64,000 bases of DNA from Halomonas gemina (GTDB taxonomy: Bacteria; Pseudomonadota; Gammaproteobacteria; Pseudomonadales; Halomonadaceae): positions 62,001 to 126,000 of the forward strand of contig NZ_JAMJPK010000004.1 in the NCBI RefSeq assembly GCF_023554995.1, read 5' to 3'. The notes under the pieces are model-generated. The model ran no database searches and had not been told where the DNA came from. It saw only the letters and a program-made list of their open reading frames with translations. Within the stretch, counting starts at the first letter, position 1, and each line of letters begins with the position of its first letter. The translations under genes and the position numbers were made by a program. Shown piece after piece: positions 23,807-32,711 of the stretch.

Positions 23807-24241
23807 ATGAACATCAAGATGTCTCTGATCATGACACTGGCTAGCATATTGCTGGCAAGCGCTTCATCCAGTTTGGCTGCGGGAACCGCGATAAAGGAGG
23901 TGCTCGACAATGGTGCCCAGCAGCTCACCGCGGACGAAATTGCCGAACAATTCGTTGGCAAGACAGGAACCTGGTTATCCCCATCCGGGGACAGAAAGAT
24001 GGCAATTCACTACGGTGAGGACAACGACCTCCAGGGCGAGCAGATCGGCGGCGACTGGAGCGCCACAGGCTATTACGGGATCACAGATAACGACAGCATC
24101 TGCGTGTCCTGGGATGGCCGCGACGAAGGGCGGCTGCGCTGCCTCGACGTGCTGGTCGTGGATGGAGTGGTAACGAAGTTCAACGCTGACGGCAGCCTGA
24201 ACGGTACCTACGAGGGCTTTGAGGACGGCAATACCCTCTGA
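23807..24241 (+). CDS. Small exported protein, unknown function (possibly DUF995-like)
   Basis: The 144-residue protein has a signal peptide (about 1-22, ending SSLAAG). The mature part of about 120 residues contains LTADEIAEQFVGKTGTWLSP and a C-terminal ICVSWDGRDEGRLRC segment with two Cys that may form a disulfide. The layout recalls DUF995-type proteins but I am not sure. GGAGGAG at 23793-23799 gives 7-base spacing to the ATG at 23807, better than the ATG at 23801. It is divergent from the CadC-like regulator and is its likely target. Confidence 0.7.
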   Translation: MNIKMSLIMTLASILLASASSSLAAGTAIKEVLDNGAQQLTADEIAEQFVGKTGTWLSPSGDRKMAIHYGEDNDLQGEQIGGDWSATGYYGITDNDSICVSWDGRDEGRLRCLDVLVVDGVVTKFNADGSLNGTYEGFEDGNTL

Positions 24242-24559
24242 ACACTCCTTCTTTTCCTTCCTTCCTTTTCAATTATTGCCAGGTTGTCGCAAGACAGCCT
24301 GGCCTCTTGTGGTGCACCCGGCCGCCGTTGCCTCGTCACTCAACCACGCTACCGCCATGGGGGGCGTGACGCCTGGTGCCGTCGTCCCCGGCAGCTGCCC
24401 CTGCACCGCCTGACAGCGACGGGAACGCAGGGTGCGGATACGCGCTCTCACATAGATCAGCCTAATCAAACTTCCTGGCTTTGCGTAGGCGTAGGCAAGT
24501 CGTGAGCGGTGGGCCACACCCTCTCCGTCAACGTAGTTGTCACCTAAACGGATTGAGAG
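24242..24559. other. Spacer of about 320 bases without a supported gene
   Basis: I see no convincing coding frame, tRNA or strong terminator here. A C/T-rich stretch (24246-24268) follows the stop of the secreted protein. The last 30 bases lead into a transposase-like fragment and may hold an IS end. Confidence 0.4.
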
Positions 24560-24829
24560 GTGATCGACGTGCGTTACCCCGCAGAGCGTAAGGAAGCCAT
24601 CCTCAAGAAGATGGCACCGTCCATGAGCATGACCATCAATGACAGCACCATCCAGCACTTCCGGGACTGCTTGCGGGGACGACTCGTCCTGCCGGCACAG
24701 GAGGGCTATGACGAGGCTCGACGGGTGTTCAACGGCCTGATCGACCGACGCCCGGCCATGATCGTGCGGTGTGCCGGGGTGGTCGAGGTGATCGCGTCCG
24801 TCAACTTCGCGCGGGAGGCGGCGCTGCCG
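24560..24829 (+). pseudogene. Transposase N-terminal scrap fused to the N-terminal part of an FAD-dependent oxidoreductase
   Basis: The frame opens with RYPAERKEAILKKM, which resembles the start of IS3-type OrfA transposases. Within about 15 residues it changes to FRDCLRGRLVLPAQEGYDEA and IDRRPAMIVRCAGVVEVIA, the start of a BBE-type FAD oxidase up to the AREAALP segment. The FAD-binding GGGH motif that should follow is missing. The remaining open frame to 24979 is antisense to the kinase gene. The matching C-terminal end of such an enzyme is at 18954-19043. Confidence 0.6.
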
Positions 24830-24848
24830 AAGGAGCTCGGCGGCTTGG

Positions 24849-26423
24849 TCACGCGGGACTCGGGGGAGTGGGGGAGGGGGCATCGGCCAGCAAGGTGGCG
24901 GCAAAGGTGGCTCCACCGGCGCCGTCATCGGGCAGTAGTCGCAGGTCTCCACCCATGGCCTCCATCAGCGAGAGGCTGATGGCCAGGCCCATCCCCAGCC
25001 CCTCGGGACGGCCCGAGTGGAAGGGGGCGAAGACCAACTCGCGGGCGGCTGCCGGCACCCCGGGGCCGTGGTCGCTGACCGTGAGGACGACCTCCCGCGG
25101 GCCCGTGCGCCGGGCATCGATTGTCACCTGGTCGGCGTCGGGTCGGCGGCGGCTCGCCTCCAGGGCGTTGAGCAGCAGGTTGACCAGCACCTGCTCCAGG
25201 GCCACCGGGTCTACGAGTACCCGCGGCAGGGCGCCCTGCAACTCATGCTCCAGCGCCACGCCGGCCTGCTGGTACTGCCACTCGCAGAGCCGGCAGGCGG
25301 CGTCGACCACCTCGCGCAGCGCCACCGGCCGGGGGCGCGTCTGCCCCTTGCGGACGAAGCCACGGATATGGCGCAGCCTTTCCCCGAGACGCGTCACCTG
25401 CTCCTGGATTCGCTCCAGCGGCAGGCGCAACGCCTCGGCCGGCTGGCCGGCGTCGAGCTTGAGCAGGGCGCCGCTGGCGTAGTTGGCGATGGTGCCCAGC
25501 GGCTGGTTCAGCTCGTGGGCGATGTTGGAGGCGAGCTCACCGGTGGTGGCCAGGCGGTTGGCGTGGGCGATCTGCTCCTGATGGCGGCGCTGATGGGCCT
25601 CGGCGGCCTTGCGTAGGCCGATGTCGCGGTTGAGCAGCGAGAGATGGTCGGGCTCGGCACCGGGCGCCGAGTGGGCCATCACCACGCTGAGCACCGGCAC
25701 GGCCCCGTGCGGGCCGCGCATCTCGAGCTCGCCGCTCCAGGAGCCGTAGCGCGTCACGGCGGGCAGCACGACCTCGCGCAGCACCGCCAGGGCGTCCGGC
25801 GTGTAGGCCTGATCAAGGGGTGCCGCGCTGTCCTCCCGAAAGCGTCGTGACGGACGCGAGAGCAGCCGGCGAGCGGCCTCGTTGGAATAGAAAATGCATT
25901 CGTGGCCATCGACGAACAGCACATAGTCGGTGGTCGATTCCACGACCCGAGCCAGGCGCTCGCGGTGGGCCTCGACGTGGATGCGCCGACTCACGTCCCG
26001 GGAGACACAGAGGATGTCGATCAGCTCGCCGGTGGCCGGGTCGCGGCGGGTGCGGCTGGTGGTCTCGAACCAGACATAGTGGCCATCCCTGGCCCGGAAG
26101 CGGTAGGTCTGCTGGTAGAAGCCGTCGTGGTAGTAGACCCGCGGCGACTTGTTGAGCAGGTCACTGAGGTCCGCGGGATGGAAGAGGTCGTAGGCACAGA
26201 CGCCGATCAGCGCTTCGGGTTCGTAGCCGAGCAGGTCCCGGGCCGCCTGGGAGGCGTAGAGGAAGGTGCCGTCCCGGGCGTGGCGGGAGATCAGGTCGGT
26301 GGTGCTGTCGGCGAGCCAGCGATAGTGGGTCTTGTCGGCCTCGAGGGCCACGTTGCGTGCTTCCAGCTCGGCGACGCGTGCCCGCAGTTGCCGTAGCTCG
26401 CCCATCGCCGCCTCCTCCGTCAT
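24849..26423 (-). CDS. FixL-type PAS-PAS sensor histidine kinase
   Basis: The 524-residue protein has an N-terminal coiled coil (5-30), two PAS domains (about 33-150 and 160-270), a HisKA domain with the phospho-acceptor in SNIAHELNQPLGTIANYASG, and a HATPase domain (LLLNALEAS, SDHGPGVP, GLGMGLAISL). No membrane helix is seen, so it is cytosolic. The stop overlaps a GTGACC sequence that matches the start of the FixJ-like regulator at 3033, but no regulator follows; the DNA breaks into the FAD-oxidoreductase fragment. Its start overlaps the stop of the 2OG oxygenase by one base, so the two are coupled. Confidence 0.88.
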   Translation of the reverse strand: MTEEAAMGELRQLRARVAELEARNVALEADKTHYRWLADSTTDLISRHARDGTFLYASQAARDLLGYEPEALIGVCAYDLFHPADLSDLLNKSPRVYYHDGFYQQTYRFRARDGHYVWFETTSRTRRDPATGELIDILCVSRDVSRRIHVEAHRERLARVVESTTDYVLFVDGHECIFYSNEAARRLLSRPSRRFREDSAAPLDQAYTPDALAVLREVVLPAVTRYGSWSGELEMRGPHGAVPVLSVVMAHSAPGAEPDHLSLLNRDIGLRKAAEAHQRRHQEQIAHANRLATTGELASNIAHELNQPLGTIANYASGALLKLDAGQPAEALRLPLERIQEQVTRLGERLRHIRGFVRKGQTRPRPVALREVVDAACRLCEWQYQQAGVALEHELQGALPRVLVDPVALEQVLVNLLLNALEASRRRPDADQVTIDARRTGPREVVLTVSDHGPGVPAAARELVFAPFHSGRPEGLGMGLAISLSLMEAMGGDLRLLPDDGAGGATFAATLLADAPSPTPPSPA

Positions 26424-27091
26424 CAGCGTGCGGGGTCCACCAGGCCGCCCAGGGAGGCGTTGCGCCGGAACCAGCCGGCGATGCTGGCCCGCGGCCGGCG
26501 GGTGGGCAGCACCTCGTGGGGCACGCTATCGGAGAGGAAGCAGGCGAAGGTGCCGGCCTCGGGGCGTACCCGGGCCAGCTCGCGCTCGGGATCAATGGCG
26601 TCGAAGATCACCATCTCGCCGCCGGCATCGGCCGGCCAGTCGGGATTGAGGTAACCCACCGTGGAGACCACCCGGTTGGCACGTCCGCGGAAGCTGTCGA
26701 GATGTCGCCGGTAGAAGGCGCCGGGTGGATAGTGGGCGAAGTGCGCCTCGTATTCGAAGAGGCCCAGGAACAGCGCCCGGTTGAGCTCCTGCTGCAGCTC
26801 GCCCATGGCCTCCAGGTAGCGGCGCCGGGCCCGGCTCTCGCGGTCCAGCCAGCGGATGGCATCGCCGCGGATGTCCCGGCGCAGGGCGTGGGCCTGGCCG
26901 CGCCCGATGCCGGCGTCCTCGAGGGCCTCGTGGTCGGCCATGGTGGTCACTTCCTGGTAGAGCTCGGCGCACAGCTCGGCGGGGATGAAGGCCTCGCCGA
27001 CGAACCAACCCTGGGCCACCAGGGCGTCGACCAGCCTGGCCAGCCGTTCGCGGGGCAGGACGGTGGTGGAGAGGTGGGTGGCCGTCGTCAT
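26423..27091 (-). CDS. 2OG-Fe(II) oxygenase (prolyl 4-hydroxylase/SM-20-like)
   Basis: The 222-residue protein carries the double-stranded beta-helix iron site: H130-L-D132 in YRRHLDSF, H192 in SVPHEV, and R201 in RASIAGWF for 2-oxoglutarate. The preceding LNPDW and GGEMVIFD segments fit the P4Hc subgroup. Such enzymes hydroxylate a protein or small-molecule substrate using O2 and 2-oxoglutarate; the substrate is unknown. It lies in a three-gene run, overlapping the NudL-like gene by four bases upstream and the PAS kinase by one base downstream, which suggests an oxygen-linked unit. Confidence 0.87.
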   Translation of the reverse strand: MTTATHLSTTVLPRERLARLVDALVAQGWFVGEAFIPAELCAELYQEVTTMADHEALEDAGIGRGQAHALRRDIRGDAIRWLDRESRARRRYLEAMGELQQELNRALFLGLFEYEAHFAHYPPGAFYRRHLDSFRGRANRVVSTVGYLNPDWPADAGGEMVIFDAIDPERELARVRPEAGTFACFLSDSVPHEVLPTRRPRASIAGWFRRNASLGGLVDPAR

Positions 27092-27708
27092 GGGCTGGAG
27101 ACCCGGCGCTCGGGGCGGAAGAGGAGTTCGCCCGGCGGCCGCTCGAAGAGGTTGATCGGCATGGCGAAGCCCTCGGCGAGCAGTTCCACCAGCATCATCG
27201 CGGAGAGTCCCCAGATCACCTGGCCATCGGCGCGGTAGCTGGGCACGTAGTAGTCGCGGCCGTCCACCCGGATCACGTCGGTGTGGGTGCGCTGGTCCTC
27301 GAGGAAGTGCGAGAGCGGCACCTCGAAGATGGCATCGAGCTCGTTCAGGTCGGGCGTGAGCGGGAGGTCGGGCGGGATCAGTCCTACCCAGGGAGTGACG
27401 CGCAGGCCATGCAGCGAGACCACGTCCGACAGCCGGCCGAGCAGCTCCACGCGCTCCGGCGGCAGGGCGATCTCCTCCAGGGACTCGCGCAGCGCAGTGG
27501 CCAGCAGGTCGGCGTCGTGCGGTTCACGCTTGCCGCCGGGGAAGGCCACCTGGCCGCTGTGGGTGTTGAGATGGTCGGCGCGGCGGGTGAACAGCAGGGT
27601 CGGCTCGGGGCGGTCGACGATGGGCAGCAGCACCGCGGCCTCGGGCAGGCGCAGGCCGACCCGGAGTGGCCGGTGTGCTTGCAGGCGTTCGCGAAGGTTC
27701 TCTAACAT
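27088..27708 (-). CDS. NudL-type Nudix CoA pyrophosphatase
   Basis: The 206-residue protein has the CoA-type Nudix signature: LNTHSGQVAFPGGKREPHDA followed by TALRESLEEI, with the REXXEE core. The N-terminal EAAVLLPI and C-terminal IWGLSAMMLVEL segments match the CoAse/NudL family. It is expected to split CoA into phosphopantetheine and 3',5'-ADP. The ATG at 27708 was chosen because the family starts here; the open frame extends about 35 codons upstream without similarity. It overlaps the 2OG oxygenase by ATGA. Confidence 0.88.
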   Translation of the reverse strand: MLENLRERLQAHRPLRVGLRLPEAAVLLPIVDRPEPTLLFTRRADHLNTHSGQVAFPGGKREPHDADLLATALRESLEEIALPPERVELLGRLSDVVSLHGLRVTPWVGLIPPDLPLTPDLNELDAIFEVPLSHFLEDQRTHTDVIRVDGRDYYVPSYRADGQVIWGLSAMMLVELLAEGFAMPINLFERPPGELLFRPERRVSSP

Positions 27709-27811
27709 GGGGTTTCCATCGGGTTTGATTCCTTCTACTCGGCCGCCGTGAGCGGCGTCAAGCCCTGACCGGGTGGCCGTCATGCCGCCCGCCAGCCTGC
27801 CAGGGAGCGCC

Positions 27812-28369
27812 ATGAACTTCTGCAGTCACTGTGGCCATACCGTGCGCTTCGCGATTCCCGACGGGGACGACCGGCCGCGCTACTTCTGCGACGAATGCGG
27901 CACCATCCACTACCAGAACCCGCGCATCGTCGCCGGCACCCTGCCGGTGAGCGGCAGCCGGGTGCTGCTGTGCCGCCGCGCCATTCCTCCGCGCAAGGGC
28001 TACTGGACCCTGCCGGCGGGCTACATGGAGAACGCCGAGACCACTGTCGAGGCGGCCGCCCGCGAGACCCGCGAAGAGGCCTGTGCCGAGGTCGAGATCC
28101 ACGGTCTCTATACCCTGATCAACCTGCCGCACATCGACCAGGTCTACATGATCTTCCGCGCCGATCTCGCAGGCGACTTCGAGGCGGGGCCCGAGAGCCT
28201 CGAGGTGGCGCTGTTCGAGGAGCACGAGATCCCCTGGGACGCGCTCGCCTTCCCCACCATCGAGCGCACGCTGCGCCACTTCTACGACGACCGGCGGGAG
28301 GCCGCCTTCCCGCTGCATGTCAGCGACATCACCGCCGAGGATCGCGAGCGCTACTTTGGTAGTGCCTGA
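27812..28369 (+). CDS. Nudix hydrolase with N-terminal zinc ribbon
   Basis: The 185-residue protein starts with a zinc ribbon (C4, C7, C26, C29), followed by a Nudix domain with GYMENAETTVEAAARETREEACAE. Proteins of this size with a zinc ribbon are related to NudC-type NADH/ADP-ribose pyrophosphatases but lack the longer NudC N-terminal domain, so the substrate is open. The ATG at 27812 follows CAGGGAG; an upstream ATG in frame is less likely. It is divergent from the NudL-like gene. Confidence 0.87.
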   Translation: MNFCSHCGHTVRFAIPDGDDRPRYFCDECGTIHYQNPRIVAGTLPVSGSRVLLCRRAIPPRKGYWTLPAGYMENAETTVEAAARETREEACAEVEIHGLYTLINLPHIDQVYMIFRADLAGDFEAGPESLEVALFEEHEIPWDALAFPTIERTLRHFYDDRREAAFPLHVSDITAEDRERYFGSA

Positions 28370-28389
28370 CGGGGGCAGTGCCTGAACGC

Positions 28390-29184
<795 letters not shown>

Positions 29185-29260
29185 TCATAGGCCGGGCGGC
29201 AAGGCGTCTCCAGTGGTTGGGCGTGACGGGGCCGAGGTGACGCCTGGCATCGGCCGACGC

Positions 29261-29572
29261 TCAAAGGCCCTCCAGCCGCCAGACGTCGAAGGCCGGCTCC
29301 TCGTAGGGATGGGCCGTCTTCAGGGCGGCCAGCGCCTCGCGGATCAGCGAATCCTCGCAGACCAGTTCCACCTTGAGCTCTTCTACCTGCTCCAGGTCGC
29401 CGATCCGGCCGATGTGCGGGTCGGCGCCTGCCAGCGGGCGGAACTGTCCGGTGCCCCGGGTCTGGAAGCAGCACGCCTCGTAGTCGCCGATGCGCCCGGC
29501 GCCGGTGGCGAAGACCGCTTCCTTGACGGCCTCGGCGTCCGCCACGGGCACGAAGAAGGCCAACTTGTACAT
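29261..29572 (-). CDS. NIF3/CutA1-like YqfO-type protein
   Basis: The 103-residue protein (MYKLAFFVPVADAEAVKEAVFATGAGRIGDYEACCF) corresponds to the stand-alone CutA1-like insert domain of the NIF3/YqfO family. It has the FRPLAGADPHIG and AHPYEEPAFDVW signatures. Its biochemical role is unknown; relatives bind metals. The ATG at 29572 matches the family start, and the frame upstream to 29785 has no similarity. It is transcribed alone. Confidence 0.85.
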   Translation of the reverse strand: MYKLAFFVPVADAEAVKEAVFATGAGRIGDYEACCFQTRGTGQFRPLAGADPHIGRIGDLEQVEELKVELVCEDSLIREALAALKTAHPYEEPAFDVWRLEGL

Positions 29573-29829
29573 GGTTGCGACTCCTCTCTGCATGAACCTT
29601 TTTCCGTTGTGCCATATCGCGTCGATGACGTCAGCCCCGTTGTCACCCGACTCTCGGGAAGAGGAGGCCGGCACTTGTCGCGGGGATGATGGGAAAAATA
29701 ATACTTGTCCAATACCTATACAAAGACTAGATTCCGGATAGGTTGAGGTCGAAGACGGCCATCGACCTGAAGCCATGCAACCCACCGGCCGCGCCGCGTC
29801 CGGGGTCAGCCCAAGAGGAAGAGTGCCCC

Positions 29830-30336
29830 ATGAAGACCTTCACCACTCCCGTTTCCCAGTTCATCGGCGCCGGCATACTGGGCCTGATGCTCGCCGGTAG
29901 CGTCCAGGCCGATAACCATGGCATGAAGAAGGACATCGTCGACACCGCGGCGGGTGCGGGCCAGTTCGAGACCCTGGTGGCCGCAGTCGAGGCGGCCGGC
30001 CTGGTCGAGACCCTCAAGGGCGAGGGCCCCTTCACGGTCTTCGCCCCGACCGACGAGGCCTTCGGCGCGCTGCCGGAAGGCACCGTGGAATCCCTGCTCG
30101 AGCCGGAGAACAAGGAGCAGTTGCAGGCGATCCTCACCTACCACGTGGTTCCCGGCAAGATCATGGCCGAGGACGCCATGGCCGCCGACAGCGCCACCAC
30201 CGTGCAGGGCCAGGACATCACCATCACCACCATGGACGGCAGCGTGATGATCAATGATGCCACCGTCGTCCAGGCCGACATCGAGGCCAGCAATGGCGTC
30301 ATCCACGTGATCGACAGCGTGCTGATGCCCGAGTGA
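29830..30336 (+). CDS. Exported fasciclin (FAS1) domain protein
   Basis: The 168-residue protein has a signal peptide (about 1-27, ending VQADN) and one FAS1 domain with the H1 motif ([17 protein letters not shown]), the YHVVPGK centre and the H2 motif [13 protein letters not shown]. Bacterial single-FAS1 proteins are secreted or periplasmic adhesion-like proteins. The ATG at 29830 follows an AGAGG-type site. A strong terminator lies downstream. Confidence 0.9.
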   Translation: MKTFTTPVSQFIGAGILGLMLAGSVQADNHGMKKDIVDTAAGAGQFETLVAAVEAAGLVETLKGEGPFTVFAPTDEAFGALPEGTVESLLEPENKEQLQAILTYHVVPGKIMAEDAMAADSATTVQGQDITITTMDGSVMINDATVVQADIEASNGVIHVIDSVLMPE

Positions 30337-30391
30337 TTCCGGTTACCCGATCGGGGTCTGTCACCCTGCTCATTGCTTGAATGCCCCTTCT

Positions 30392-30418
30392 GGCCGCCCC
30401 CGGGCGGCCCTTTTTCTT
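30392..30418 (+). terminator. Rho-independent terminator after the fasciclin gene
   Basis: GGCCGCCC and GGGCGGCC form a stem, followed by CTTTTTCTT. This is the clearest intrinsic terminator in the first half of the window. Confidence 0.8.
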
Positions 30419-30482
30419 CACCGTTTTGACACTACCGGCTGGACTGGCGACCCTCATGGCATCGAGTACAGGAGCCTTGCCC

Positions 30483-31334
30483 ATGCCGATCGACAAGACC
30501 CTCGCCGCCCTGCTGTCGGATGCCGGGCTGACGCCGCGGGGCGAGCCGCAGCCCCTGGGGGGCGGCGATATCGCCGCGGTCTATCGCCTGGCGACCGACC
30601 AGGGCGAGGTGGTGGTCAAGCATGACGATCCCGAGCGGATGGCCGGCGAGGCCGATGGCCTGCGGGCGTTGCGTGAGGCCGGCAGCGGGTTGGTCGTGCC
30701 CGAGGTGCTGTCCGAGGCGGGGGGCTGGCTGGTGATGGAGGCATTGGCGTCGGGGCGCGCCCCCGGTGACGGGGCGAGTCTCGGCGAGGGACTGCGCCGG
30801 CTCCATGCGCTGACCGGCGAGACCCATGGCTGGCCGCGGGACAATGCCTGCGGGCGCACGCCTCAGCCCAATGCCCCGCTGCCCGACGGCCGCGCCTTCC
30901 AGCGTGATCGCCGTCTGCTGCCCCTGGTTGATGCCTGTCAGGCGCGAGGCCTGATGGATGGCCGGCTGCGCCAGCGTATCGAGGCGATCGCCCATGGGCT
31001 GGAGACCTGGCTGCCGGATGCCCCGGCCAGCCTGGTGCATGGCGATCTGTGGTCCGGCAACGTGCTCTTCACCCCGCAGGGACCGGCGATCATCGACCCG
31101 GCGGTCTATCGCCACTACCCGGAGGTGGACCTGGCCATGCTGACGCTGTTCGGCGCGCCAGGCGAGGCTTTCCTCGAGGCCTACTGGAACGGACGCGCCC
31201 CGGCCGAGTGGCCGAGGCGCGAGACGCTCTTTCAGCTCTACCCGCTGCTCAACCACCTGCTGCTGTTTGGCGGTGGCTATCGCGGCGCGGTCGAACGCGT
31301 GGTAGCGAGGCTCGAAGGCTACCAGGCCTTGTAG
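30483..31334 (+). CDS. Fructosamine kinase family protein
   Basis: The 283-residue protein matches the fructosamine/ketosamine-3-kinase family. It has a Gly-rich start (GGGDIAAVYRL), Lys in VVVKHDDPERMAGEADGL, the catalytic loop LVHGDLWSGNVLF and the metal-binding IIDPAVYRHYPEVDLAML. It phosphorylates glycated proteins or free ketosamines as a deglycation step. The ATG at 30483 is preceded by a weak site. Its 3' end overlaps the convergent cyanase gene by 16 bases. Confidence 0.9.
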   Translation: MPIDKTLAALLSDAGLTPRGEPQPLGGGDIAAVYRLATDQGEVVVKHDDPERMAGEADGLRALREAGSGLVVPEVLSEAGGWLVMEALASGRAPGDGASLGEGLRRLHALTGETHGWPRDNACGRTPQPNAPLPDGRAFQRDRRLLPLVDACQARGLMDGRLRQRIEAIAHGLETWLPDAPASLVHGDLWSGNVLFTPQGPAIIDPAVYRHYPEVDLAMLTLFGAPGEAFLEAYWNGRAPAEWPRRETLFQLYPLLNHLLLFGGGYRGAVERVVARLEGYQAL

Positions 31335-31759
31335 GGCAGGAACTTGCCGCTGAGCGTCAGCAGCACGCGGTCGCCCTTGGGGTCCTCGATCTTGTCGACC
31401 TCCATGGTGAAGTCGATGGCGCTCATGATGCCGTCGCCGAACTTCTCCTGGACCACGTCCTTGAGGGTCTCGCCATACACGCCGACCACCTCGTAGAGGC
31501 GATAGATGAAGGGGTCCTGGGGAATCGCCTCGTCCCATGCCTTGGTGGGAAAGGTCGTCAGGGCGTCGGCGACCTCCTTGTCGACGCCGAGCACGTCGGC
31601 GATCTTGTGGGCGACATCGTCGCTGGCGCTGTTCATGCCGTAGCAGGCGGAGGCGACCCACACCGGCGACATGCCCACGGCCTTGCCGATCTGTTCCCAG
31701 TTCATCTGCTTGCGGGCCTTGGCGGCGAGCAGGGTGTGGCGCATTTCGAGCTTATCCAT
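31319..31759 (-). CDS. cynS: Cyanate hydratase (cyanase)
   Basis: The 146-residue protein has the N-terminal helical bundle (WEQIGKAVGMSPVWVASACYG) and the cyanase catalytic domain with the triad Arg87, Glu90 (FIYRLYEVVG) and Ser113 (GIMSAIDF). It catalyses cyanate + bicarbonate to ammonia + 2 CO2 as a decamer in the cytosol. It overlaps the ATPase gene upstream by eight bases, so it is the last gene of the importer operon. The adjacent importer implies nitrogen scavenging from external cyanate. Confidence 0.95.
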   Translation of the reverse strand: MDKLEMRHTLLAAKARKQMNWEQIGKAVGMSPVWVASACYGMNSASDDVAHKIADVLGVDKEVADALTTFPTKAWDEAIPQDPFIYRLYEVVGVYGETLKDVVQEKFGDGIMSAIDFTMEVDKIEDPKGDRVLLTLSGKFLPYKAW

Positions 31760-32693
31760 GACGAGTCTCCTTGGGGGTGAAGCTGACGAGCTTGTCGTCG
31801 GTGGCGTCCTTGGTAGACGCGGTGGCAGGGGCGGTGGCGTCTTCGCTGGCGGGATTGACCGCTCGGGGGTAATGCAGCCCCTTGCGGTCCAGATCGGCGG
31901 GGTCCATTTCGGCCGAGCGGGTGACCAGAAAGTCCACCAGGTAGTTGCGGATCTTGTAGAAATGGGGGTGCTTGACGATCTCGGCGCGGTGGCGTGGTCG
32001 TGGCAAGTCGATTTCCACTGCCTCGGCCACGCGGGCTTCCGGGCCATTGGTCATCAGGAAGATGCGATCGGCGAGCAGGATCGCCTCGTCCACGTCGTGG
32101 GTGATCATGAACACCGTCTGGCGATCCCGGGTCCAGATCTTGATCAGCTCGTCCTGGATGACCCCGCGGGTGAGGGCGTCCAGGGCGCCGAAGGGTTCGT
32201 CGAGCAGCAACAGCTTGGGCTTGGTGGCGAAGGCCCGGGCGATGCTGACTCGCTGGCGCATGCCCCCGGAGAGCTGGGCGGGCTTGCGATCCACCACGTC
32301 CTTGAGCCCGACCATCTCCAGGTATTCGAGACTGTGCTCGGTGACCCTGGCTTGGTCCCAGTCCTTCCAGCGGGCGCGTACACCGAAGCGCACGTTCTCC
32401 AGGGCCGAGAGCCAGGGCAGCAGGCTGTAGTTCTGGAAGACCACGCCGCGCTCCAGGCCAGGCCCGTCGATCTCCTTGCCCTCCATGACCATGGCGCCGT
32501 CGCTGAAGCGATCGAGCCCGGCCAGGGAATTCATGATGGTCGACTTGCCACAGCCGGAGTGGCCGATGATGCAGACGAATTCGCCCTTTTTCAGCTGGAA
32601 GCTGACGTTCTCGAACACCGTCAGGTCGGGCTCACCCTTGGCGCCGGGAAAGCGCTTGGCGGCCTGCTGGACTTCCACGAAGGCGTGATTCAT
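31752..32693 (-). CDS. ABC transporter ATP-binding protein, nitrate/cyanate type
   Basis: The 313-residue ATPase has Walker A (GHSGCGKST), Q-loop, signature LSGGMRQRVSIARA and Walker B (LLLLDEPFGALDALT). The sequence IFLMTNGPEARVAE after the H-loop and the long C-terminal extension (about 255-313) fit the NrtD/CynD group of the nitrate/sulfonate/taurine family. It energises uptake through the permease encoded just upstream. The extension ends in a low-complexity T/A-rich stretch before the cyanase overlap. Confidence 0.9.
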   Translation of the reverse strand: MNHAFVEVQQAAKRFPGAKGEPDLTVFENVSFQLKKGEFVCIIGHSGCGKSTIMNSLAGLDRFSDGAMVMEGKEIDGPGLERGVVFQNYSLLPWLSALENVRFGVRARWKDWDQARVTEHSLEYLEMVGLKDVVDRKPAQLSGGMRQRVSIARAFATKPKLLLLDEPFGALDALTRGVIQDELIKIWTRDRQTVFMITHDVDEAILLADRIFLMTNGPEARVAEAVEIDLPRPRHRAEIVKHPHFYKIRNYLVDFLVTRSAEMDPADLDRKGLHYPRAVNPASEDATAPATASTKDATDDKLVSFTPKETRHG

Positions 32694-32711
32694 GACTGAC
32701 TCCTCAAGGGA

